Source: PALSA-350 sp963834445
GTDB lineage: Bacteria; Acidobacteriota; Terriglobia; Terriglobales; Acidobacteriaceae
Reading direction: 5' to 3'
Assembly (NCBI GenBank): GCA_963834445.1
Contig: CAWIBU010000001.1
Coordinates: forward strand, 248,001 to 312,000
Length of the DNA: 64,000 bases
This document shows, in pieces, positions 18,245-26,772 of this stretch. The notes under the pieces were generated by a model. The model saw nothing but the letters and a program-made list of their open reading frames with translations. It had not been told where the DNA came from and did no database searches. The number at the start of each line of letters is the position of its first letter. The first letter of the stretch is position 1. A program made the translations under genes and the position numbers.

Positions 18245-20158
18245 ATGAAACTTGAATCCCACGCACCGACGGGGCCCATCGAGCAGGCATGGGAGCAGGC
18301 TCGTTTCGACGTTAAGCTGGTCAACCCCGCGAATAAGCGCAAACACTCCATCATTGTTGTCGGCTCCGGACTCGCGGGCGCTTCTGCTTCCTCGACCCTG
18401 GGCGAGCTGGGTTACAGGGTGGAGTGCTTCTGCTTTCAGGATTCGCCCCGGCGCGCGCACTCAATCGCCGCCCAGGGCGGCATCAATGCCGCCAAGAATT
18501 ACCAGAACGATGGCGACAGCGTATACCGGCTCTTCTACGACACGGTGAAGGGCGGAGACTTCCGCGCCCGCGAGGCCAACGTGTACCGCCTGGCGCAAAA
18601 CAGCGTCCACATCATCGATCAGTGTGTGGCCCAGGGTGTGCCGTTTGCCCGCGAATACGGCGGCGCGCTGACCAACCGCTCCTTCGGCGGCGCCCAGGTT
18701 TCACGTACCTTTTACGCCCGCGGCCAGACCGGCCAGCAATTGCTGCTGGGCGCTTACCAGGCACTTGAACGCCAGATATACGCAGGCACCGTCACCATGC
18801 GTCCGCGCACCGAGATGCTCGACCTGATCGTCATCGACGGCAAGGCGCGCGGCATCGTCGCCCGTCATCTGGTGACCGGCGCAATCACCACCCACTTTGC
18901 CGATGCCGTCATCCTGGGCACCGGTGGGTATGGCAACGTCTACTACCTCTCGACCAATGCCAAGGGATCGAATGTGACGGCGATCTGGCGGGCGCACAAG
19001 CGGGGCGCATTGTTCGCTAACCCTTGCTACACCCAGATTCATCCCACGTGTATCCCGGTCTCGGGCGACTATCAATCGAAGCTCACCCTGATGAGCGAAT
19101 CGCTGCGCAACGATGGCCGCATCTGGGTTCCGCTGGTCAAGGGCGACAAGCGCTCTCCGGAACAGATACCTGAAGCGGAACGCGACTACTACCTGGAGCG
19201 GCGCTACCCCAGTTTCGGCAACCTGGTGCCGCGTGACGTGGCTTCGCGCAATGCCAAGGCCGTCTGCGACGAGGGCCGGGGCGTGGGCGAGACCGGTCTC
19301 GGCGTGTACCTCGACTTCTCCGATGCCATACGGCGTTTGGGCGAGGCCACCATCCGCGATCGCTACGACAATTTGTTCGATATGTATCAGCGCATCACCG
19401 ACGAGAACCCCTACAAGGTTCCCATGCGCATCTATCCCGCCATCCACTACACCATGGGCGGGCTTTGGGTTGACTACAACCTGCAAAGCACGATCCCCGG
19501 ACTGTTCGTGATTGGCGAAGCCAACTTCTCTGATCACGGCGCTAACCGCCTGGGAGCCAGCGCCCTGATGCAGGGGCTTTCGGATGGCTACTTCATCGTG
19601 CCTTACACGGTGGGCAACTATCTTGCCACCAACAAGTTCCCGGCAGTACTTGATTCTGCGCCTGAAGTAAAACAGGCCGTCGCCTGCGTCAAGCAGACCA
19701 TCGAGCTGTTGCTCTCGATCAAAGGCAAGCGCACGGTCGACTCCTTCCACCGCGAACTGGGCAAGATCGTGTGGGACTACTGCGGCATGTCGCGCACGGC
19801 GGAGGGACTGGAATCCGCCATTGTGCAGATCCGCGCCCTGCAGGAGGAGTACTGGAAGAACGTGAACGTACCCGGCAGCGGCGACGACCTGAATCAGAGC
19901 CTGGAAAAGGCCGGCCGCGTGGCCGACTTCTTCGAGCTCGGCGAGCTGATGTGCATCGATGCGCTCGACCGTAACGAGTCCTGCGGTGGCCACTTTCGCG
20001 AGGAGTACCAAACACCCGAAGGCGAAGCCCAGCGTGATGATGAGAACTACTCCTACGTTGCCGCATGGGATTATCGCGGCCCCGGCAATGCGCCCGGGCT
20101 CACCAAAGAGCCGTTGGAGTTCAACTACGTTCATCCGAGCCAGAGGAGCTACAAGTAA
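18245..20158 (+). CDS. sdhA: Succinate dehydrogenase / fumarate reductase flavoprotein subunit
   Basis: Catalytic FAD subunit of complex II, 637 residues. The Rossmann motif IIVVGSGLAGASASSTLGEL is at about 37-56; the flavinylation-site region HSIAAQGGINAAKNY follows (His near 77); the active-site loop IHYTMGGLWVD is near 400. The length and lack of transit sequence fit the FrdA-like branch that pairs with a five-helix cytochrome b. It sits between sdhC and sdhB with no spacing, and the operon supplies the succinate-to-fumarate step of the TCA cycle alongside mdh and icd found elsewhere in the window. Confidence 0.97.
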   Translation: MKLESHAPTGPIEQAWEQARFDVKLVNPANKRKHSIIVVGSGLAGASASSTLGELGYRVECFCFQDSPRRAHSIAAQGGINAAKNYQNDGDSVYRLFYDTVKGGDFRAREANVYRLAQNSVHIIDQCVAQGVPFAREYGGALTNRSFGGAQVSRTFYARGQTGQQLLLGAYQALERQIYAGTVTMRPRTEMLDLIVIDGKARGIVARHLVTGAITTHFADAVILGTGGYGNVYYLSTNAKGSNVTAIWRAHKRGALFANPCYTQIHPTCIPVSGDYQSKLTLMSESLRNDGRIWVPLVKGDKRSPEQIPEAERDYYLERRYPSFGNLVPRDVASRNAKAVCDEGRGVGETGLGVYLDFSDAIRRLGEATIRDRYDNLFDMYQRITDENPYKVPMRIYPAIHYTMGGLWVDYNLQSTIPGLFVIGEANFSDHGANRLGASALMQGLSDGYFIVPYTVGNYLATNKFPAVLDSAPEVKQAVACVKQTIELLLSIKGKRTVDSFHRELGKIVWDYCGMSRTAEGLESAIVQIRALQEEYWKNVNVPGSGDDLNQSLEKAGRVADFFELGELMCIDALDRNESCGGHFREEYQTPEGEAQRDDENYSYVAAWDYRGPGNAPGLTKEPLEFNYVHPSQRSYK

Positions 20159-20982
20159 TGAAAGTGACGTTGAAAATCTGGCGCCAGAAGCACCCTGCGG
20201 TTGCAGGGAAATTCGTCAGCTATCCGGTGGACGTGGAAAATGCCGAGATGTCGATGCTCGAAGTGATCGACGTGCTCAATGAGGGTCTGGTTGAAAGAGG
20301 CGAAGAGCCGGTGGCCTTTGAGCACGACTGCCGCGAAGGCATTTGCGGTTCTTGCGGCTTCATGATCAACGGCGTGGCCCATGGCCCCAACCGCGCCACC
20401 ACGGTTTGCCAGCTCACCATGCGGCATTTCAAAGATGGACAGGAGTTGGTGATCGAGCCCTGGCGCGCGGCGGCCTTCCCTCTGATCAAGGACTTGATCG
20501 TCGATCGCCGCTCCTTTGACCGCATCATCTCGTCGGGTGGGTATGTCTCCGTTTCGACGGGCAATGCCACCGATGGCAACACTCATTTGATCGGCAAGGA
20601 AATTGCCGACCGCGCCATGGACGCCGCCGCCTGCATTGGTTGTGGAGCCTGTGTCGCGGCCTGCCCGAATGCCTCTGCGGCGTTGTTTACCGGGGCCAAG
20701 ATTGCCCATCTCAGCATTCTGCCCCAGGGTAAGCCCGAACGCGACCGCCGTGCCCTGGGCATGGTGGCGCAGATGAATACCGAGGCCTTTGGCAGCTGCA
20801 CCAACATCGGCGAATGCACCGCTGCCTGCCCCAAAGAGATTCAGCTGGAAGTAATCGCGGTCATGAATCGCGACTATCTGCGGGCCAGCGTCAATCGACG
20901 TGACAACCTGGTGACCACCATCAGCCCCTTCGCCGAATGGGGTACCGGAGCCAAGTTCGAGACCCCACGCGCCACCGAGTAG
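20158..20982 (+). CDS. sdhB: Succinate dehydrogenase / fumarate reductase iron-sulfur subunit
   Basis: Electron-transfer subunit with three clusters, 274 residues. [2Fe-2S] ligands C58, C63, C66 and C84 (CREGICGSC, then TTVCQL); [4Fe-4S] and [3Fe-4S] ligands in CIGCGACVAACP (C159, C162, C165, C169) and CTNIGECTAACP (C214, C220, C224). ATG 20158 overlaps the sdhA stop as TAATG, with GAGGAG about 10 nt upstream. It is the last gene of the operon; a large imperfect inverted repeat follows. Confidence 0.97.
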   Translation: MKVTLKIWRQKHPAVAGKFVSYPVDVENAEMSMLEVIDVLNEGLVERGEEPVAFEHDCREGICGSCGFMINGVAHGPNRATTVCQLTMRHFKDGQELVIEPWRAAAFPLIKDLIVDRRSFDRIISSGGYVSVSTGNATDGNTHLIGKEIADRAMDAAACIGCGACVAACPNASAALFTGAKIAHLSILPQGKPERDRRALGMVAQMNTEAFGSCTNIGECTAACPKEIQLEVIAVMNRDYLRASVNRRDNLVTTISPFAEWGTGAKFETPRATE

Positions 20983-21010
20983 GCGGTATTGGCACCTGGA
21001 TAACCAGCGC

Positions 21011-21151
21011 TTGGTCTTCCCACCCTTTGCAAAAAAAAACGCGATGGGGCACCAGGAGTTTTGCTGTCGTACTTGCCTTGAGTAGGCTGGTGTGCCGCAA
21101 AGCTCCTGGTTCCCCATCCGTCGCGTTTTTTGCGAAGGGTGGGAAGACCAA
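21011..21151. repeat. Large imperfect inverted repeat, family C
   Basis: Arms 21011-21064 and 21097-21151 match over about 53 nt with small indels and a 32-nt loop. The left arm begins TTGGTCTTCCCACCCTTTGC and runs into an A-tract; the right arm mirrors it with a T-tract. It lies between sdhB and the dipeptidase gene and may stop sdh transcription. Partial matches occur at 58384-58420 (CTTCCCACCCTTCGCG and GATGGGG) and at 63389-63404 (GATGGGGCACCCGGAG), which suggests an interspersed repeat family. Confidence 0.8.
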
Positions 21152-21169
21152 TGCCGTAAACTAGGCGCG

Positions 21170-22438
21170 ATGACTTTCGCCTTGCTCTTGTTCGCCGCTC
21201 TACTTCCGCAAACCACCTCGAAGACCCCTGCCGTGACCAAACAGACCGATCCACTTGCCGTGCACCAAGCTGCTATCGTCATCGACACCCACGCCGATAC
21301 CACGCAACGCATGCTCGACGATGACTACGACCTGGCCGATCCTCTCAAGGGCGGTTACCTCAATTTTGAGTCAGCGCGTAAAGGCAACCTGGGCGCCGAA
21401 TTCTTTTCCATCTGGGTCGATCCCAAAGCGTATACCGGCCACGATGCCCATCGCACACTCGAGTTGATTGACGCGGTTTATCAGCAGGCCGCCAAACATC
21501 CGCAGCAGATGCGCATGGCGTTCTCGCCTGAAGATATTATCGCCGCCCACCGGGAACATAAGCTGGCCGCGCTCATGGGGATCGAAGGCGGCCACTCGAT
21601 CGAGAACAGCCTCGGGCTGCTGCGCGATTACTACCGCCTGGGCGTGCGCTACATGACGCTGACCTGGTCGAACTCCAACGGCTGGGCCGACTCATCGGGC
21701 GATATCGATGACCCCGCCGTGCCCCACACCAAAGACGGCCTCAGTGACTTTGGCAAGGACGTGGTCTACGAGATGAACCGGCTGGGCATGATGGTCGATA
21801 TCTCGCACGTCGCCGACAAGACCTTCTACCGCACCCTGATCATCAGCCGCGCCCCGGTGATCGCTTCCCACTCGTCCGCCCGGGCGCTCTCAAACTCACC
21901 CCGCAACATGGATGACAACATGCTGCACGCCATCGGCCAATACGGAGGCGTGGTGATGGTGAACTTCTACTCCAGCTTTGTGAGCGAAGCCTATCGCAAG
22001 GCGGCCAAAGCACAGGAACCGGTCATCGCCCAGGCGGTCGCGGAAGCGGAGGCAAAACTCAAAGAAGACGGCAAGCCGATTCCCAATGAACTGGAAGAGG
22101 ACATTGCCAAGTCCTACATGGCGAAGATACCCCGGCCGCCCTTCAGCGCGCTGATCGATCAAATTGACCACGTCGCGAAGATTGCCGGCATCGACCACGT
22201 GGGCCTTGGGTCTGATTTCGATGGCATCCCGTCCAGCCCGGAAGGGATGGATTCTGCCGCCGACCTGCCCAAGATCACCCAGGCGCTGATGGCGCGTGGC
22301 TACAGCGCAGAAGATATGAACAAGATTCTGGGCGGCAACTTCCTGCGCGTCTTTGCCAAAGTGCAGGAGGTCTCCAAGGAGCTTCAGTCGGAATCGCGGC
22401 CGCGCATTACCGAAAAACAGACCGTCGACCAGAAGTAG
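21170..22438 (+). CDS. M19 family (renal-type) dipeptidase, probably exported
   Basis: Zinc dipeptidase of peptidase family M19, 422 residues. The N-terminus MTFALLLFAALLPQTTS is a likely signal peptide. Metal ligands are visible: H41-x-D43 in IDTHADTT, Glu139 in GIEGGHS, and the histidines of VDISHVAD and VIASHSSARA; GLGSDFDG near the end carries the conserved Asp. ATG 21170 was chosen because the signal peptide starts there; the upstream frame extension lies in the family C repeat. Likely function is hydrolysis of dipeptides, including those with D-residues. It precedes two cyclophilin genes on the same strand. Confidence 0.92.
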   Translation: MTFALLLFAALLPQTTSKTPAVTKQTDPLAVHQAAIVIDTHADTTQRMLDDDYDLADPLKGGYLNFESARKGNLGAEFFSIWVDPKAYTGHDAHRTLELIDAVYQQAAKHPQQMRMAFSPEDIIAAHREHKLAALMGIEGGHSIENSLGLLRDYYRLGVRYMTLTWSNSNGWADSSGDIDDPAVPHTKDGLSDFGKDVVYEMNRLGMMVDISHVADKTFYRTLIISRAPVIASHSSARALSNSPRNMDDNMLHAIGQYGGVVMVNFYSSFVSEAYRKAAKAQEPVIAQAVAEAEAKLKEDGKPIPNELEEDIAKSYMAKIPRPPFSALIDQIDHVAKIAGIDHVGLGSDFDGIPSSPEGMDSAADLPKITQALMARGYSAEDMNKILGGNFLRVFAKVQEVSKELQSESRPRITEKQTVDQK

Positions 22439-22474
22439 CCGCGGCATCTCCTGTAATCTGTGTATGGAATACCC

Positions 22475-23224
22475 ATGAGATTTCCCTATCGTTTTGCGGT
22501 TCTGCTTCTCTTTTCGACTGTTTTTGGAATGGCTCAGCAGTCCACTCCGGGGCAAACGCAACCGGCGCAAACGCCCCCGGCAACACCTCCGGCGGAGCTT
22601 CCCGATTCCCCCACCAGTCAGATCGCGCCGGTGATTGAGCCGACGGGTCCTACGGTGGTGCTCGACACCAGCATGGGCCGCATGACCTGCCGGCTATTCG
22701 ATAAAGAGGCGCCGCTCACGGTGGCGAACTTCATCGGCCTGGCCCAGGGCAGTAAAGCGTTCACCGATCCGGTCACCAAACAGAAGATGATCGGCAAGCC
22801 GTTTTATGACGGCACCACCTTTCACCGGGTGATTCCCGACTTCATGATTCAGGGTGGAGACCCCACCGGCACCGGTACCGGCGACCCGGGCTATATGTTT
22901 GCCGATGAGTTCGATCCCAACCTGAATTTTGATGTGCCCGGCCGCATGGCGATGGCCAATAGCGGACCCAACACCAATGGATCGCAGTTTTTTATTACCG
23001 AGGTGCCCACCCCGCATCTCAACCAGAAGCACACCATTTTTGGGCAATGTGACGAGTCAAGCATCCCGATAGTGTCGGCGATCGCGCGCGTGCCACGCGA
23101 CCCGGACGACAAGCCATTGCAGCCCGTCACGCTCAACAAGGTCACCATTGTGAAAGAGGGTAAGCCGCTGCCCCCTCTACCGCCCGCGGCTCCGGCCGCA
23201 TCGCCAGTTCCCTCTACCAACTAA
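22475..23224 (+). CDS. Cyclophilin-type peptidyl-prolyl isomerase, exported
   Basis: Periplasmic prolyl isomerase, 249 residues. Residues 1-21 (MRFPYRFAVLLLFSTVFGMA) form a signal peptide, followed by a Pro/Thr/Gln-rich linker to about residue 45. The catalytic core shows FHRVIPDFMIQGGDPTGTGTG and the GSQFFITEVPTPHLN motif. A short Pro-rich tail ends the protein. ATG 22475 is preferred over an in-frame ATG 15 nt earlier because it gives a conventional signal peptide. A cytosolic paralog follows 20 bp downstream, so this is a periplasm/cytoplasm pair. Confidence 0.93.
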   Translation: MRFPYRFAVLLLFSTVFGMAQQSTPGQTQPAQTPPATPPAELPDSPTSQIAPVIEPTGPTVVLDTSMGRMTCRLFDKEAPLTVANFIGLAQGSKAFTDPVTKQKMIGKPFYDGTTFHRVIPDFMIQGGDPTGTGTGDPGYMFADEFDPNLNFDVPGRMAMANSGPNTNGSQFFITEVPTPHLNQKHTIFGQCDESSIPIVSAIARVPRDPDDKPLQPVTLNKVTIVKEGKPLPPLPPAAPAASPVPSTN

Positions 23225-23244
23225 ATACACTTCAGGAGTTCGAC

Positions 23245-23772
23245 ATGCCCCGTGAAACAGGAACGTATGCCATTTTCAACACCAGCGAAGGCACGATCGT
23301 GTGCCGCCTTTTTGAGAAGGAGGCGCCCAAAACCGTCGCTAACTTTTTGGATCTGGCCGAAGGCAAGCGCGAGTGGACTCATCCCGTTGGCAACAAGAAG
23401 AGCACCAGCAAGCTTTATGACGGCACCATTTTTCACCGCGTGATTCCCGACTTCATGATCCAGGGTGGCGACCCTGCCGGCACCGGCATGGGCGGCCCCG
23501 GCTATCGCTTTGAAGACGAGACCAAGGGCTCGCCGCACAGCATGAATGCTCCAGGCAAGCTGGCCATGGCGAATGCCGGCCCGAATACCAACGGGTCCCA
23601 GTTCTTCATTACGGTGGCGCCCACGCAATGGCTTACCGGCAAACACACCATCTTTGGTGAAGTGGTCGAGGGCTACGACAACGTGGTGAAGATCTCGAAG
23701 GTCGCCCGCAATTCCCAGGACAAGCCGCAGAAGCCGGTCGTGCTCGAAAGCGTCGTTATCGAACGCGTCTAG
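23245..23772 (+). CDS. Cyclophilin-type peptidyl-prolyl isomerase, cytosolic
   Basis: Compact cyclophilin of 175 residues without signal peptide, preceded by CAGGAG 8 nt upstream. Core motifs are FHRVIPDFMIQGGDPAGTGMG and GSQFFITVAPTQWLTGKHTI. It has the same insert pattern as the exported paralog immediately upstream, indicating a tandem duplication with loss or gain of the signal peptide. It ends 8 bp before the stop of the convergent qhpG-like gene. Confidence 0.93.
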   Translation: MPRETGTYAIFNTSEGTIVCRLFEKEAPKTVANFLDLAEGKREWTHPVGNKKSTSKLYDGTIFHRVIPDFMIQGGDPAGTGMGGPGYRFEDETKGSPHSMNAPGKLAMANAGPNTNGSQFFITVAPTQWLTGKHTIFGEVVEGYDNVVKISKVARNSQDKPQKPVVLESVVIERV

Positions 23773-23780
23773 TTCCCTGC

Positions 23781-24812
23781 TTAGCGCGCGTTCAGCAAAG
23801 ACTCCGTGGACGCGCGGATCGGCTCCAATTGCCTGCCCACCAGCCGATAGGCCGCTGGTCTCGTATCCTGCTGCAAGACACGCCCTGCCCAGGCGATCCC
23901 CTGTTGCAGCAGGGCGGCTTCCGAGCGCCAGAAGGCTGACGCACCGCCGGTCTCGTAAAAGCGGAGGCAGAGTTGCAGATGGCGAAGCAGTCCGTGCATC
24001 TGGCGCGACGTGTAGTGTGCCAGCAGTTCCTGCACCGGCTCACCCGCACGTAGCGAGGCAAACAGCGCCGTCGCCAGATAAGCCTGGCGCACGGCGTTCC
24101 CGGTACCCTCGCCGCAAAGTGGGTCGAAGGCCATCGCCGCCCCGCCGCAGGCTAGCCAACCATCCCCACCAAGCGGCGCAGCAATGCGCGGGTACGCGGG
24201 CATCTCCGTTGCCGGGCCATGCACGACGTCGATCACCTTGGCGATCAGATGACTCTGGCCCAGCAAAGCGTCGGGCCGGCCGCCAACGCTGATCAAGGTA
24301 GCGGCCTGGTCGCGACGCGGCAGCAGAAAGAGCCAGCCGGATGCAACGGACTCGATCCAACACGCACCTTGCTCTGCTTGGTGTTTGAGCACCGCTCGCG
24401 TCACCGAGGCGATGCGGGTGCCGAAAATCTTTTGTTGCGGGCAACTGACGGCGCGTGACAAAAGTTTCCATCCCGTGTTTTCTTCCGCGGAAGAATCACA
24501 TCCATTCACCTGCTGCCAAAGACGAGCCAACAGATCTGCTTCCGCGATCACGAAGCCCACATGGGGCAGCGTGATGGGCTCTGCCCCTCCCCACGCCACA
24601 ATGCGTTTCTCGATTGGATGACACAGAGCGAGCAGGTCAACCGCGGGAAAGATCTCTGCGATCAGAGCAACTGTCTGCCTGCTCAGTAACACGGCCCCGG
24701 GCTTCGGTCTTACCGCTCTGGCCAACGAAAACGATTGGCCTAGATCTGAAAAAAGCTGCGCACAGCAGGCCGCCGCCACACCTTCGCCCTCAATGTGAAC
24801 CGGCATCTCCAT
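23781..24812 (-). CDS. qhpG: QhpG-like FAD-dependent monooxygenase (CTQ tryptophan hydroxylation)
   Basis: Flavin monooxygenase fold, 343 residues. In Paracoccus denitrificans QhpG dihydroxylates the tryptophan of the QHNDH gamma subunit during CTQ formation. Here the N-terminal FAD motif is HIEGEGVAAACCAQLF, a weakened GxGxxG with Ala at the third Gly, and the second FAD motif is FDPLCGEGTGNAVRQAYLA near residue 235. ATG 24812 is chosen because GGAAG is 11 nt upstream; ATG 24821 has it too close. The gene is divergent from the qhpA operon across 224 bp, whereas in Paracoccus qhpG lies at the end of the same operon. The qhp assignment depends on context as well as sequence; overall similarity to other tryptophan-halogenase-like proteins is possible. 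Confidence 0.72.
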   Translation of the reverse strand: MEMPVHIEGEGVAAACCAQLFSDLGQSFSLARAVRPKPGAVLLSRQTVALIAEIFPAVDLLALCHPIEKRIVAWGGAEPITLPHVGFVIAEADLLARLWQQVNGCDSSAEENTGWKLLSRAVSCPQQKIFGTRIASVTRAVLKHQAEQGACWIESVASGWLFLLPRRDQAATLISVGGRPDALLGQSHLIAKVIDVVHGPATEMPAYPRIAAPLGGDGWLACGGAAMAFDPLCGEGTGNAVRQAYLATALFASLRAGEPVQELLAHYTSRQMHGLLRHLQLCLRFYETGGASAFWRSEAALLQQGIAWAGRVLQQDTRPAAYRLVGRQLEPIRASTESLLNAR

Positions 24813-25036
24813 GGTTGCCATTCTTCCACGAACTGACCGGTCTCTCAAAAAAGCTTGACACTGAAACAAAAGCGCTCGAACATCGACACATACGATTTCG
24901 TCAGACCCCTCTTCCAAGTCGAAGAACATTTCAACGATTCCCGGGCCATTCGATAAGGATTGCTAAGCGTGCCTTTCCCTGGTAGTGGGAAGAGTGCGCG
25001 CTTGCGTCCCATTGCCTATCACGAGGGATTGCATAG

Positions 25037-26770
25037 ATGTTTCTCTCCGCTTGCCGAGCGTGTCTCCGCTGGATCACAGCCGGAACTCTCCTCTTCGCCT
25101 CTCTCTCGATCCCTGCTCTTGCGCAAGAGGCGGCTACCAGTCCCGCAGTGAAAGTTACGGATGAGGCTGGTTTCCCGGTCAAGGATCCGCTTACGTTGAG
25201 TAAATGCGGCACCTGCCATGCTCCCGACGCCAAGGGAAACATGACCCGCATCTCGTACATCCGCACCACGCCCGAGGGTTGGGAAGAAGCGATCAAGCGC
25301 ATGGTGCGGCTGAACGGACTGCAAGTATCGCCCGAGGAGGCGCGCAGCATTCTGCGCTATCTGAGCGACTATCACGGTCTCGCGCCCCAGGAGAATGCGA
25401 AGATCGCTTACTTCAACGAACATCGCATTCTCGACGAAAACATACCCAACCCCGCCGTGGCGCACGCCTGTGCTGCATGCCATGCGCTGGCCAAGCCGCT
25501 CTCGTGGCATCGAACAGCGGCGGACTGGCAGTATCTGGAAAATATGCACATGGCATTTTTTCCCTCGGTGCGCTTCACCGCCTTCGATCATCCCCACGAG
25601 CATGGCGACCCGACCTCTCCCAAAGGCCCCACACCTGTCGAACAGGCAATCGAATATATCGTGAAGAGCTCACCGCTCCACACCACGGAGTGGGCGGAGT
25701 GGCAGGCCTCCATGCAGCTTCCCCGTCTGGCCGGCCGCTGGCTGATCTCCGGCAGTGAGCCGGGCAAAGGGCCTTTCTTCGGGGAGATGACGATTGCACC
25801 GGACGCCACCGGAGACGCCTTCGTCACCACGACCAAGTTGACCTATGCCGACGGCGGCGCTGCGATGGCTGGGTCGGGCAAAGCCCTGGTGTATACGGGG
25901 TACTCCTGGCGCGGGCGCTCCACCGTAGAGCCCATGCCGGGGGCTACGCTCGAGACGCCGAAGATGGTGCGCGAAGTGATGGCGCTTTCCACCGATCAGA
26001 ATGAATTCACGGGCCGCTGGTTCTGGGGCCAGTACTCAGAATTCGGCATGGACGTGACCATGCGCCGGGCCACGTCGGCGCCCATGCTTCTGGGAGTCGA
26101 CCGGCCCTCACTCAAGGCCGGCGCCGGCGATACGACGATGCGCATTTATGGCGATGCTTTGCCGGCCAACCTGACCACCAGCGATGTCGATCTGGGACCG
26201 GGCGTGAAGGTAAACAAAATCATCGACCAGCAACCGGGCGTCCTTACCGTAAGCGCCAGCGCCAGCCCGGACGCGGCCCCGGGAGCCCGCATGGTCACGG
26301 TAAAGAGCGCAACCCTGCCTGCCGCCTATGCGGTTTACGATCACATCGACTTCCTCAAAGTAACGCCGCCCACGTCGATCGCCCACCTGGGCAGCGCACC
26401 GCACCCGAAAGGGTATGTGCAGTTTGAAACGGTCGCCTTTGCCAATGGCCCTGATGGCAAGCCCAACACAGCGGACGACATCAATCTCGGCCCCGTGCCC
26501 GCTACTTACAAGATGGAGGAGTTTGTGGCCTCGTATGGGGATGACGACACGGAGTTTGTTGGCAATGTCGACGCCAAGACCGGACTCTTTACGCCCGCCG
26601 CGGATGGGCCCGACCCGAAGCGCAAGTCGATGCGCAACAACTACGGAGACGTATGGGTGACCGCCACCTACCAACCCGAGGGCGCGGCCGCTGCCCTGAA
26701 GGGCAAGAGCTATTTGATTGTCGCGGTACCGCAGTACGCGTCGTGGGATCAGCCGGAGGTAGGACAGTGA
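25037..26770 (+). CDS. qhpA: Quinohemoprotein amine dehydrogenase, alpha subunit (diheme)
   Basis: Large periplasmic subunit of QHNDH, which oxidatively deaminates primary amines. 577 residues with a signal peptide cut near SIPALAQ at residue 30. The N-terminal cytochrome c domain has two heme sites, CGTCH at 57-61 and CAACH at 145-149, that take electrons from the CTQ cofactor of the gamma subunit. The remaining residues, about 180-577, form the beta-barrel and Ig-like domains known from the structures; the segment KPNTADDINLGPVPATYKMEE near 475-495 is in the C-terminal domain. GAGGG 9 nt upstream supports ATG 25037. It is first in a six-gene same-strand cluster with the matching maturation enzymes. 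Confidence 0.95.
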   Translation: MFLSACRACLRWITAGTLLFASLSIPALAQEAATSPAVKVTDEAGFPVKDPLTLSKCGTCHAPDAKGNMTRISYIRTTPEGWEEAIKRMVRLNGLQVSPEEARSILRYLSDYHGLAPQENAKIAYFNEHRILDENIPNPAVAHACAACHALAKPLSWHRTAADWQYLENMHMAFFPSVRFTAFDHPHEHGDPTSPKGPTPVEQAIEYIVKSSPLHTTEWAEWQASMQLPRLAGRWLISGSEPGKGPFFGEMTIAPDATGDAFVTTTKLTYADGGAAMAGSGKALVYTGYSWRGRSTVEPMPGATLETPKMVREVMALSTDQNEFTGRWFWGQYSEFGMDVTMRRATSAPMLLGVDRPSLKAGAGDTTMRIYGDALPANLTTSDVDLGPGVKVNKIIDQQPGVLTVSASASPDAAPGARMVTVKSATLPAAYAVYDHIDFLKVTPPTSIAHLGSAPHPKGYVQFETVAFANGPDGKPNTADDINLGPVPATYKMEEFVASYGDDDTEFVGNVDAKTGLFTPAADGPDPKRKSMRNNYGDVWVTATYQPEGAAAALKGKSYLIVAVPQYASWDQPEVGQ

Positions 26771-26772
26771 CC

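Noticed and set aside
18701..20134. A 477-residue open frame antisense to sdhA
   Set aside because: Long only because the opposite strand codes for a conserved protein with strong third-position GC bias; no start signal or recognisable domain.
24855..24860. TTGACA as the -35 box of the qhpA operon
   Set aside because: No acceptable -10 box lies 16-18 bp downstream; the nearest AT-rich hexamers are poor matches, so I do not annotate a promoter there.
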